Shown here in pieces: positions 1 to 5,080 of a DNA stretch of 5,080 nucleotides. Within the stretch, counting starts at the first letter, position 1. Each line of letters begins with the position of its first letter. The position numbers were made by a program, and so were the translations under genes. The stretch is from Spirochaetia bacterium (GTDB lineage Bacteria > Spirochaetota > UBA4802 > UBA5550), in contig JAITPE010000101.1 of the NCBI GenBank assembly GCA_031289575.1, positions 1 through 5,080 of the forward strand. Direction: 5' to 3'. The notes under the pieces were generated by a model that had not been told where the DNA came from, did not search any database, and saw nothing but the letters and a program-made list of their open reading frames with translations.

Positions 1-96
1 AAGATTATCGGCGGCGCTCCAGGCTGCTTTCATCTTGTTGATATAGTAGCCGATATGGCCTTGGCTGCCATAGAACTTCAGCAGGCGGGAAAGTAA
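1..96 (+). CDS. C-terminal end of a rightward gene, probably DUF2889 family (5' part outside the window)
   Basis: Frame 1 is open from the first base and ends at TAA (94-96), giving 31 residues of a C-terminus. The visible stretch GCFHLVDIVADMALAAIE resembles the C-terminal signature of DUF2889 proteins as I recall it (G-C-T-H-L, then an acidic residue, hydrophobics and an Ala-rich helix). DUF2889 has no established biochemical function. The gene converges on the protease gene, with 13 bases between the two stop codons and no recognisable intrinsic terminator. I am fairly sure a real coding end lies here, because the segment is open, has plausible composition and stops just before the opposing gene's stop. 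The family name is tentative because only the tail can be read. Confidence 0.55.
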   Translation, partial: KIIGGAPGCFHLVDIVADMALAAIELQQAGK

Positions 97-109
97 TGGC
101 AAAAGAGGC

Positions 110-1027
110 TCATATTATACTCAGCGGTACCGGAATAAAGGTTAAAATGAGAATAAGCATGAACAGCCAGCCCATAATCTTTTCGCTAAAAGAAAGTCCG
201 GCCGGGGCATCCTCAACATGAGGATGCCCTATCTTGAGAATGCTGAGTATCAAGACTACCCAGATGATCCAACCCTGAAAGTGAAAGCACATCAGAATAA
301 CCGCGGCAAACGCCAGCCAGCCCGCAATTCGCTGCCGCTTTCCGGCTATAGCGTAAAGAATATGGCCGCCGTCAAGCAGGCCTATGGGCATGAGATTAAG
401 TCCGGTTACAAGGCAGCCAACCCAGCCGGCCGCGGCTAAGGGCGATAAAACAAGGTCGTGCCCCCAGGGTATGTAGCCATGAAAAATTTTAATCATTATC
501 TTTATTAAAAGAGAATCTCCGAAAACTACCATGCTTCCGCTTGGCAGCGTGCGTATATCGGAAAGATAGACCCCAACGCCGAGTACTATTACTCCTGTGA
601 TGAATCCCGCAATAGGCCCCATGGCGCCGACATAGAGAAGGGCGCGGCGGTTGGGAATCGCTGATTTTATTTTTATTACCGCTCCCATGGTTCCGATCAT
701 TGACGGAAAGGGAATGAAATAGGGATATGTCGCCTCAATTCCAAACGCCTTAGCCGCGAAGTAGTGGCCAAACTCGTGGCAGAGCAAAATGACGAGAACG
801 GCGGCCGCGTACGGCAGTCCGCCTGTGATCCAGGCCGCCTCCGCATCGGTACTAAAGAATCTGGAGCCCATATAGGCGCAGCTTATAAAGGTCAATATAA
901 AGAGGATGATGTTGACCGCCGGGCTTTCTTTACGCGGAGTCTCGCCGGAAAAAATTATTTTTTGCCCGGGCAGTCCGCCGTTGAGTTCGGATAAATAGTT
1001 TTTGATCAGCGTTTTTGGTGATTTCAT
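110..1027 (-). CDS. M50 family site-2-type intramembrane zinc metalloprotease
   Basis: This 305-residue polytopic membrane protein carries the M50 (site-2 protease) signatures. The zinc-binding HEFGH motif is at residues 84-88 within a hydrophobic helix, and NLMPIGLLDGGH is at 211-222, with the LDG aspartate as the third zinc ligand. Between them lie a P-F-P-S...G-T-M-G-A-V-I-K-I-K-S segment (about 107-122), P-N-R-R (125-128) and G-P-I-A-G-F (137-142), which are typical of the short PDZ-less S2P subgroup that includes chloroplast EGY proteins. Hydrophobic segments lie near 36-55, 69-92, 130-155, 196-216, 233-265 and 283-303. No PDZ domain is present, so it differs from RseP. The family cleaves transmembrane segments inside the bilayer; the substrate here is unknown. 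It is the last operon gene. Its ATG (1025-1027) overlaps the upstream TGA by one base (TGATG), and no Shine-Dalgarno is visible, so translation is probably coupled. Confidence 0.9.
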   Translation of the reverse strand: MKSPKTLIKNYLSELNGGLPGQKIIFSGETPRKESPAVNIILFILTFISCAYMGSRFFSTDAEAAWITGGLPYAAAVLVILLCHEFGHYFAAKAFGIEATYPYFIPFPSMIGTMGAVIKIKSAIPNRRALLYVGAMGPIAGFITGVIVLGVGVYLSDIRTLPSGSMVVFGDSLLIKIMIKIFHGYIPWGHDLVLSPLAAAGWVGCLVTGLNLMPIGLLDGGHILYAIAGKRQRIAGWLAFAAVILMCFHFQGWIIWVVLILSILKIGHPHVEDAPAGLSFSEKIMGWLFMLILILTFIPVPLSII

Positions 1028-2220
1028 CAGTTGGATTTAATGCCCAGAAAAGATGAGTATGCCTGTATCTTTTTTTGGCAGTAATTTTTTGAGTATTCAT
1101 TGAGCAGAATTTGTTCGTCGTTTACGCTCTGTTCGTAGATTCGCAGAATGGACGTTCCGTTTGCCGTAATAGCGCTTTTTTTGTCGAGCATGGTTCTTTC
1201 TCTTGTAATAAAGAGATCCTTGTGAAAGAGTGAAAGGAAAAGCGCTCCGTCGGGCGAAAAGTAGACGTCTTCTCCTTCAAGTCCGGTATGGATGAGGCTT
1301 TTTTCATTGAAGTTATAGATAATTATCATCTGGTTGTATAAAAAAGAGGCCTTGCCTGCGCGCGGTGAAACGCACAGGTTTGTGTTAAGGGAATTTTGAA
1401 TCAGCATCTGTCTGCTTTCTTCTGTTACCGACGCGAGCGCTATGTCATAGCTGCCGGTATAGCCGCTGCGGTATATGAGAGAATCATTGCCGAGCCAAAA
1501 AATTTCCTGGAGCGATGAAATATCGCTTGGAGTGCGGCCCCCGCCGAAAAGAACGGTTTTGTAGTTTCCGCCGCTGCCGTTTAAAAGCAGACAGCGCGAG
1601 CGGTTGGGCGAAAAGAGGGCTATTGTCGGGTTGCGGTCATGAATGATTGAGCTGTAATCCGAAACGGGGATCAGCAGTCTTGCAAGTCCTGTTTCGGTGA
1701 ACTCCTCGCTTATTCCCTGTCTCGATTCAAATATGATTGATGAACCCTGTGCCGGTACCGAAAAATCCAAAAAGAGATTATTCGCAAGCCTGTTTCTTGT
1801 TTTGCCCGTGATAAGGTCTATGGTCATGAAATGATTTTCGAGATCGGGATCTTCCTCTATCGTGAGGTACTTTACATAGAGATAACGGTTCTCCGGGTCC
1901 GGGACAACAGATGTAACTGTTCCGGAAATTCTGAGCAGCTCTTTGCGGCTCGACTTTGCCTGATTGTACAGGTAGACGATATTGATATACTGAAATTCGC
2001 GTATATAAACTATATCTGTTCCGCTTATCCACCTGGCAAAAATTACGCCGTCATGAACTTTCTTAGAGGCGGCCTTGGCATAGGCATCTGTTTTTTGCGA
2101 GATCAGCCGCTTGTATGCCTGCGATTCTTCGGATATATAAATGGAGTCTAAATCTATATCACGCGCCGTACCTATGAAAGGCAGAAAAATCGCGCTTAGA
2201 CAAAGGATTTTTTTCAGCAT
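1027..2220 (-). CDS. Exported beta-propeller-like (TolB/WD40-type) protein of unknown function
   Basis: The product has 397 residues. It begins with a classical signal peptide (M-L-K-K, a hydrophobic core to about residue 17, likely signal-peptidase I cleavage after G-T-A at 17-19), so it should be periplasmic or exported. The body is rich in short beta strands, with recurring blades of the form hydrophobic-S-P-(D/N)-x-(hydrophobic)n. Examples are V-P-D-P-E-N-R-Y-L-Y-V (106-116), A-L-F-S-P-N-R-S-R-C-L-L-L (201-213), C-V-S-P-R-A-G-K-A-S-F-L (283-294) and V-Y-F-S-P-D-G-A-L-F-L-S (319-330). This suggests a TolB/WD40-like propeller, a fold usually used for protein binding rather than catalysis. 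No catalytic motif is recognised. The start is three bases after the lipoprotein stop and has no nearby Shine-Dalgarno (a GGGA lies about 24 bases upstream, too far), which suggests coupled translation. The propeller assignment rests on pattern reading only. Confidence 0.75.
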   Translation of the reverse strand: MLKKILCLSAIFLPFIGTARDIDLDSIYISEESQAYKRLISQKTDAYAKAASKKVHDGVIFARWISGTDIVYIREFQYINIVYLYNQAKSSRKELLRISGTVTSVVPDPENRYLYVKYLTIEEDPDLENHFMTIDLITGKTRNRLANNLFLDFSVPAQGSSIIFESRQGISEEFTETGLARLLIPVSDYSSIIHDRNPTIALFSPNRSRCLLLNGSGGNYKTVLFGGGRTPSDISSLQEIFWLGNDSLIYRSGYTGSYDIALASVTEESRQMLIQNSLNTNLCVSPRAGKASFLYNQMIIIYNFNEKSLIHTGLEGEDVYFSPDGALFLSLFHKDLFITRERTMLDKKSAITANGTSILRIYEQSVNDEQILLNEYSKNYCQKKIQAYSSFLGIKSN

Positions 2221-2223
2221 TTT

Positions 2224-3597
2224 TTACTGATTTTCACGGAATATCCCTTCGGGCAAAAAGGTTTCCTGGTTCCCTCTGCCTGACGATGATGTCCCGCCTC
2301 CTGTTCCGCTTCCTGAAATGCCGCCACCACCAGATGTCCCACGGCCACCACCGGATGTCCCTCCGCCGGGAACTCCGGAAGTTTTGCCGTCATTTGGGGC
2401 CGCATTGCTTTTTCCGCCGGCTGCCGATTTATTGTCGGGCGGGCTGTTTTTTGTACCGGTATTTTTACCTCCGGTTACGGCGCTTTTGGCGGGTTGTTTT
2501 TTCGGCTTAAGTTTTGCGGTTCTTTTTGCCTGCGCGTTTTTTACAGCTGCGGGAATATCAGGAATTATGAGCCGCTGCCCCGGGAAGATGAGATCCGGAT
2601 CCTTTATTTTATCGCGGTTTGCAATGTATATGCGGGGCCACAAGGCCGCGTTCCGGTACACCTTCTGGGCGATTTTCCACAGGCAGTCTTTATCTGTTTC
2701 AAAGTACTTTACCACATATATGCCTTTTTTGGCAGGCTTTTCAGCCGGCTTCACTGCAGGTTTTTCCGCGGGCTTATCAGCGGGTTTGTCCGCCGGTTTC
2801 ACGGCGCCCGCCTGTTCATTTTTCGCCTGTTTTTCTTCGGCCTGCACTGCTTCGGCTTTCTGAGCGGCGGCAACTGCAATTGCGATGGCGTTTCTTAGCG
2901 CGTTTATTTTTTCTTCGGCTTCATCTATTTGCGATGAAGCGGTTTTAATCTTGTTATTGTGCAAATTTTTTTCGGCGCTTTCAAGAGCGCCTTGCGCCGA
3001 CGCTATATCGGCCGAAAATTGCTCCGCGGTTTCGCCGCTTTTAATCTGGGATAGTTCTTTCCGCAGTTCTTCAAGTCTATAGGAAAACAGGGACGAGCGC
3101 GTGAGCGCAAGAGATTTTGCTTCCTCTAAGTCGCGCATGGCCGCAAGTGACGCCGCGTATGAGGGCGCGTAATTTTGGGCGGCGTTCTGTTCCGATGCAT
3201 TCTTTATTTTTCCGGCGGCCGAGTCCATCTTTTCGGGCGCGGCCTTGAGCGCGTCAAATTCTTCGGCTTCGGCGTACATGTCCTCGGCTGCTTTAAGCGT
3301 TTCGGCGGCAAGTGAGGGCCAGGATGCCTTGATTGCGGCTTCGGCATCATTTTTCGCGGTTACGGCAATTTCTTTAGCCTGGTCAGCCTTGTTTTCCTTG
3401 CAGGCGGTATGGGCGGCGTATAGGCCGTCGGCCGCCTTTTTTAGCAGCTCGGGTGCGTATTTATCGGCCTTAACCGCATACGCCTCGCTTATTGCATTAT
3501 GCGCTTGGGCCATTTCATTAATGGGAGCGTTTATTTCGCAGGCTGCAAAAAATGATGTTAAAATAAGAGATAAAATGAAAATATTTGTTTTTTTCAT
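2224..3597 (-). CDS. LysM-domain lipoprotein with DUF4398-like helical N-terminal region
   Basis: The product has 457 residues. A lipoprotein signal peptide ends in F-F-A-A-C with Cys20 as the probable lipidated residue; Phe at -3 is tolerated in spirochaetal lipoboxes. Residues 25-95 (P-I-N-E-M-A-Q-A-H-N-A-I...D-K-Y-A-P-E-L-L-K-K-A) resemble DUF4398. Ala/Glu/Lys-rich helix, probably coiled coil, continues to about 260. Six KPAx repeats (267-290) form a stiff linker to a LysM domain (about 293-346: Y-V-V-K, D-C-L-W-K-I-A, I-Y-I-A-N-R-D-K-I-K-D-P-D-L-I-F-P-G-Q-R-L-I-I-P). LysM binds the glycan of peptidoglycan. A Lys-rich stretch (353-373) and a Gly/Ser-rich tail (410-442) follow. The protein is probably membrane-anchored and tethered to the cell wall, as a structural or sensory envelope component. 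The start has a strong Shine-Dalgarno. It lies 58 bases after the PilZ-like gene and 3 bases before the propeller gene. Confidence 0.85.
   Translation of the reverse strand: MKKTNIFILSLILTSFFAACEINAPINEMAQAHNAISEAYAVKADKYAPELLKKAADGLYAAHTACKENKADQAKEIAVTAKNDAEAAIKASWPSLAAETLKAAEDMYAEAEEFDALKAAPEKMDSAAGKIKNASEQNAAQNYAPSYAASLAAMRDLEEAKSLALTRSSLFSYRLEELRKELSQIKSGETAEQFSADIASAQGALESAEKNLHNNKIKTASSQIDEAEEKINALRNAIAIAVAAAQKAEAVQAEEKQAKNEQAGAVKPADKPADKPAEKPAVKPAEKPAKKGIYVVKYFETDKDCLWKIAQKVYRNAALWPRIYIANRDKIKDPDLIFPGQRLIIPDIPAAVKNAQAKRTAKLKPKKQPAKSAVTGGKNTGTKNSPPDNKSAAGGKSNAAPNDGKTSGVPGGGTSGGGRGTSGGGGISGSGTGGGTSSSGRGNQETFLPEGIFRENQ
2320..2361 (-). repeat. 21-bp tandem repeat, two copies, in the Gly/Ser-rich tail
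   Basis: Two adjacent 21-base units encode G-T-S-G-G-G-R and G-T-S-G-G-G-G (residues 413-426 of the lipoprotein). On the + strand the shared core CCACCACC(A/G)GATGTCCC starts at 2324 and again at 2345, with one mismatch in 17. The period is a whole number of codons, so gain or loss of a unit would preserve the frame. Confidence 0.75.
2728..2799 (-). repeat. Six-copy 12-bp repeat encoding KPAx linker
   Basis: Residues 267-290 of the lipoprotein read KPAD, KPAD, KPAE, KPAV, KPAE, KPAK, which is six four-codon units in 72 bases. Pro every fourth residue suggests an extended, flexible-to-stiff spacer between the helical region and the LysM domain. The DNA copies differ at synonymous positions, so the repeat looks old and selected at the protein level. 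Confidence 0.85.
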
Positions 3598-3602
3598 AAC
3601 AT

Positions 3603-3609
3603 CCTCCTT
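3603..3609 (-). promoter_or_regulatory. Strong Shine-Dalgarno of the lipoprotein gene
   Basis: On the minus strand AAGGAGG precedes the ATG at 3597-3595 by five bases, a near-perfect match to the anti-Shine-Dalgarno sequence. It fixes the lipoprotein start. It is the only strong site inside the leftward operon and probably also feeds the two coupled genes downstream. Confidence 0.9.
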
Positions 3610-3655
3610 ACCTATCCGGAAGCAAAGTTTTTATTTTGTCAAGCATAACAATAAA

Positions 3656-4744
3656 TCAGGATGTGGCCGTTTTTATGAAGCTTTCATAATCAGCGGTTTT
3701 TTCCTTCTCGATTGCAAGTATTTGAAATCCTACAGTTATCATTTTGCTGTCGGGCGTTATATGGCGCACGGTAGCGTATATGGTTATATTTTTATCAGGG
3801 AGCAGCATCTCAACAACCATCGGCGTATTTGGCTGGAATAATCTGAGAAATTTTTTGTCTTTAAAGGCTATCGCGAATCCTCCCTGAGAGACATCTATAA
3901 CAATAAAACGTTCGGCCGATGGCGTGAAAATACTGTTCTTCTCAAAGATTTGTTCTACGTGCAGTGCGTATGTCTTAATCTGCTTGGCCATTGCGTCGGT
4001 CAGCGGTTGATCGCTGTTTATTTGTATGTAGCCATAGGGCATTTCTTTCTTATACAGCAGCGGTGCGGTTATTTCGGAGATGATTTCGGCGTTTTTAAGT
4101 TGATAATCCATTGCGTAGATATTTTCTAAATAATAGGTGCACTGCTCTTTGTCGGGCGCGCTATCGGGATCATTTACATTAGGAATATACAGCGTATTGG
4201 TATTTGCTGAAAAATAGCGGAAGCGGCTGTCGGCCTGTTTTTCTCCTATAAACAACACCTTCATTCTTTCAAATATTTTGCCCAGTTCAGAGACGATTTT
4301 AACCTTAATTTGGTCTACCTTCTTTTTTTCAACAGACATATCGGTCTCTAAATTAATAGAAGAAACCAAATTGGTTATGAAGATAATCTGCTTACGGCCG
4401 CTCCCTATATCTATACGCTGGTCTTTTCTGAAAAATTTTATTATTTGGAACTTAATGGGCGAAAATGTGAAGATATCCCTTCTTTGCTCAAGCTGTTTCA
4501 TTGTGCCGTAGACCAATTCGCTGTCGAGCTTAGCCACAATAAGGCACTCCTGGGGCAGGTTCTTGATGTTAGGAATATTAAAATATATCTTGTTGTTGTC
4601 GGAGAGTTTTACAAACTCAACAACAAGATTGTTATTATTAGCTAACTTGATAAATAATTGCCCCTTGGCATAATAATCCTTGAGAATTTGTCCAAATTTA
4701 TCGGGCTGCGTTATTGTTTGAATTTCAGGCTGTTGTTCCTGCAT
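3656..4744 (-). CDS. PilZ-like cytoplasmic protein, possible c-di-GMP effector
   Basis: The product has 362 residues and no signal peptide or membrane segment, so it is probably cytoplasmic. Its C-terminal 80-90 residues look like a PilZ barrel: R-F-I-V-I-D-V-S-Q-G-G-F-A-I (279-292) contains the D-x-S-x-x-G signature (D284, S286, G289). It is followed by strand-rich sequence with V-E-M-L-L-P-D (311-317), I-Y-A-T-V-R-H-I (322-329) and I-T-V-G-F-Q-I-L (336-343), typical of PilZ. The R-x-x-x-R half of the c-di-GMP site is not directly in front of it. The only R-x-x-x-R is R106-K-D-Q-R110, about 175 residues earlier, next to an N-terminal domain that could be YcgR-N-like. Binding is therefore uncertain. 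DUF1577 of Leptospira is a possible relative. It is the first gene of the operon; its ATG has a modest GGGA site four bases upstream. It is AT-richer than the genes downstream. Confidence 0.75.
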   Translation of the reverse strand: MQEQQPEIQTITQPDKFGQILKDYYAKGQLFIKLANNNNLVVEFVKLSDNNKIYFNIPNIKNLPQECLIVAKLDSELVYGTMKQLEQRRDIFTFSPIKFQIIKFFRKDQRIDIGSGRKQIIFITNLVSSINLETDMSVEKKKVDQIKVKIVSELGKIFERMKVLFIGEKQADSRFRYFSANTNTLYIPNVNDPDSAPDKEQCTYYLENIYAMDYQLKNAEIISEITAPLLYKKEMPYGYIQINSDQPLTDAMAKQIKTYALHVEQIFEKNSIFTPSAERFIVIDVSQGGFAIAFKDKKFLRLFQPNTPMVVEMLLPDKNITIYATVRHITPDSKMITVGFQILAIEKEKTADYESFIKTATS

Positions 4745-4783
4745 TATTTCCCAATTTTTCTATAAAATTTTGATATTTTCTTC

Positions 4784-4811
4784 ATTATCACATAGAATTA
4801 TTTGCAGTCAA
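4784..4811 (-). promoter_or_regulatory. Sigma70-type promoter of the four-gene leftward operon
   Basis: On the minus strand the -35 is TTGACT (4811-4806, 5 of 6) and the -10 is GATAAT (4789-4784, 5 of 6), with a 16-base spacer and an upstream TGT that makes an extended -10. Transcription would start near 4777 and leave a leader of roughly 30 bases before the PilZ-like ATG. It is the best leftward promoter in the intergenic region. Confidence 0.75.
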
Positions 4812-4857
4812 GACATTTTTAAGACCAAAATGCGGTTTTATTAAAAGCCGTATTTTC

Positions 4858-4892
4858 AGGATATTGACGAATGCCGTGTTGTCAATTATCTT
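4858..4892. promoter_or_regulatory. Dyad ATTGAC-N12-GTCAAT with weak opposed promoter hexamers
   Basis: The arms ATTGAC (4863-4868) and GTCAAT (4881-4886) form a 24-base dyad. On the + strand TTGACG (4864-4869), 17 bases and TATCTT (4887-4892) resemble a promoter. On the minus strand TTGACA (4885-4880), 16 bases and TATCCT (4863-4858) do too. Both -10 elements match at only four of six positions. It could be an operator, a pair of weak overlapping promoters, or chance symmetry created by two -35 hexamers. Confidence 0.35.
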
Positions 4893-5020
4893 TTCAGGCC
4901 ATTCTCTTCCAAATAAAATCAGGCTTAGGGCGCGTCAAAATTTTCGCTTATAAGGAGTCATGTGCAATGGGGGCTAAGATTTTTGAAAAAATATATGGAA
5001 ATGGGTTAAAATATTTTTAA
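4871..5020 (+). CDS. Doubtful 49-residue rightward ORF (or 17-residue leader from an internal start)
   Basis: An ATG at 4871 opens 49 codons ending at TAA (5018-5020), with CAGGA nine bases upstream. In the same frame an ATG at 4967 gives a 17-residue peptide beginning M-G-A-K-I-F-E-K-I-Y, with AAGGAG (4952-4957) nine bases before it. That second start has the better site. The product would be small and basic, without a signal peptide or a family I recognise. The reading frame closes inside the inverted repeat just upstream of the strong rightward promoter, so it could be a leader peptide, a small protein, or chance. No coding signal beyond the Shine-Dalgarno supports it. Confidence 0.2.
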   Translation: MPCCQLSFQAILFQIKSGLGRVKIFAYKESCAMGAKIFEKIYGNGLKYF

Positions 5021-5029
5021 AAACCCATT
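5000..5029. repeat. 8-bp inverted repeat overlapping the rightward -35, operator candidate
   Basis: AATGGGTT (5000-5007) and AACCCATT (5022-5029) are perfect inverted copies separated by 14 AT-only bases. The right arm runs into the first two bases of the -35 TTGACA. No T-run follows, so it does not look like an intrinsic terminator. Its position suits a repressor or activator site. The A/T tracts in the loop could also act as an UP element for the promoter. Confidence 0.5.
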
Positions 5030-5056
5030 GACAAAAGTAGAAATATTGTTAATAAT
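5028..5056 (+). promoter_or_regulatory. Strong sigma70-type promoter of the rightward gene beyond the window
   Basis: The -35 is a perfect TTGACA (5028-5033), the spacer is 17 bases, and the -10 is AATAAT (5051-5056, 5 of 6). A/T tracts lie immediately upstream. Transcription would begin around 5063, leaving a very short leader before the start at the window edge. Confidence 0.75.
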
Positions 5057-5068
5057 AAATGATCCATT

Positions 5069-5080
5069 GGAGGGAAAAAT
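5069..5080 (+). promoter_or_regulatory. Shine-Dalgarno and probable start of a rightward gene cut by the window edge
   Basis: GGAGGG (5069-5074) is followed by aaaa and then 'at' at 5079-5080. If the next base is g, an ATG sits five bases after GGAGG, an ideal spacing. Together with the promoter just upstream, this indicates a rightward gene whose coding sequence begins with the final two bases. Its product cannot be read. Confidence 0.7.

Larger units (their letters stand above)
4745..5078. other. AT-rich divergent intergenic control region
   Basis: This stretch of about 334 bases separates the leftward operon from a rightward gene starting at or just beyond the window edge. It holds the leftward sigma70-type promoter near 4784-4811, a small hairpin at 4833-4850, a dyad with opposed promoter-like hexamers at 4858-4892, a doubtful short rightward ORF, an 8-bp inverted repeat at 5000-5029, and a strong rightward promoter. 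No RNA gene or known riboswitch class is recognised. Confidence 0.7.

Noticed and set aside
90..135. Possible bidirectional terminator between the convergent gene ends
   Set aside because: The gap is 13 bases and no stem of useful length followed by a T-run was found on either strand.
1778..2151. Short open frames on both strands inside the propeller gene
   Set aside because: They overlap a 397-codon frame with a signal peptide and propeller motifs, and lack ribosome binding sites or recognisable products.
2318..2863. 181-codon open frame on the + strand, rich in Pro, Phe and Ala
   Set aside because: It is antisense to the lipoprotein's low-complexity regions, whose KPAx and Gly/Ser codons leave the opposite strand open. 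No Shine-Dalgarno or family resemblance is seen.
3611..3642. Perfect TTGACA on the minus strand (3642-3637) between the PilZ-like and lipoprotein genes
   Set aside because: No acceptable -10 lies at 16-18 bases. The nearest candidates (GGATAG, GATAGG at 19-20) are poor, and a start there would remove most or all of the lipoprotein's Shine-Dalgarno from the transcript.
3245..3841. 198-codon open frame on the + strand with hydrophobic Ser/Ala-rich sequence
   Set aside because: It mirrors the Ala/Glu/Lys-rich helical part of the lipoprotein and runs across its start, the strong Shine-Dalgarno and the end of the PilZ-like gene. It is a shadow of real coding on the other strand.
4833..4850. Hairpin CGGTTTTATTAAAAGCCG as an intrinsic terminator
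   Set aside because: The stem is seven pairs with one G-U on the + strand and has a mismatch on the minus strand. The following T-run is short and interrupted, and no confirmed gene ends just before it.

Overview
The window looks like chromosomal DNA from a spirochaete, most likely a Treponema relative. This is an inference from three things: a lipoprotein with a relaxed lipobox (F-A-A-C), a DUF4398-like plus LysM envelope lipoprotein, and an unusual PilZ-type protein. No rRNA, tRNA, CRISPR array or mobile element is visible, and the species cannot be named from the sequence.

Layout: bases 1-96 hold the last 31 codons of a rightward gene, probably of the DUF2889 family. It converges, with a 13-base gap, on four genes that read leftward and fill 110-4744. 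In transcription order these are a cytoplasmic PilZ-like protein (3656-4744), a lipoprotein with a helical N-terminal half and a LysM domain (2224-3597), an exported beta-propeller-like protein (1027-2220), and a membrane-embedded M50 site-2-type metalloprotease (110-1027). A good sigma70-type promoter (4784-4811) precedes the first gene. The gaps are 58 bases, 3 bases and a 1-base overlap, so the four genes very probably form one operon. The lipoprotein has a strong Shine-Dalgarno. The propeller and protease genes have none and appear to be translationally coupled to the gene before them.

Bases 4745-5078 are an AT-rich divergent control region. It contains the leftward operon promoter, a dyad (4863-4886) overlapping weaker opposed promoter-like hexamers, a doubtful 49-codon rightward ORF, an 8-bp inverted repeat, and a near-consensus rightward promoter. 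The last bases are a Shine-Dalgarno followed by 'at' at 5079-5080, which would become a start codon if the next base is g.

Taken together, the operon puts a possible c-di-GMP-related cytoplasmic protein beside a peptidoglycan-binding lipoprotein, a periplasmic propeller and an intramembrane protease. These components could form an envelope-sensing or envelope-maintenance module. The shared operon is well supported by the sequence; the shared function is a hypothesis.
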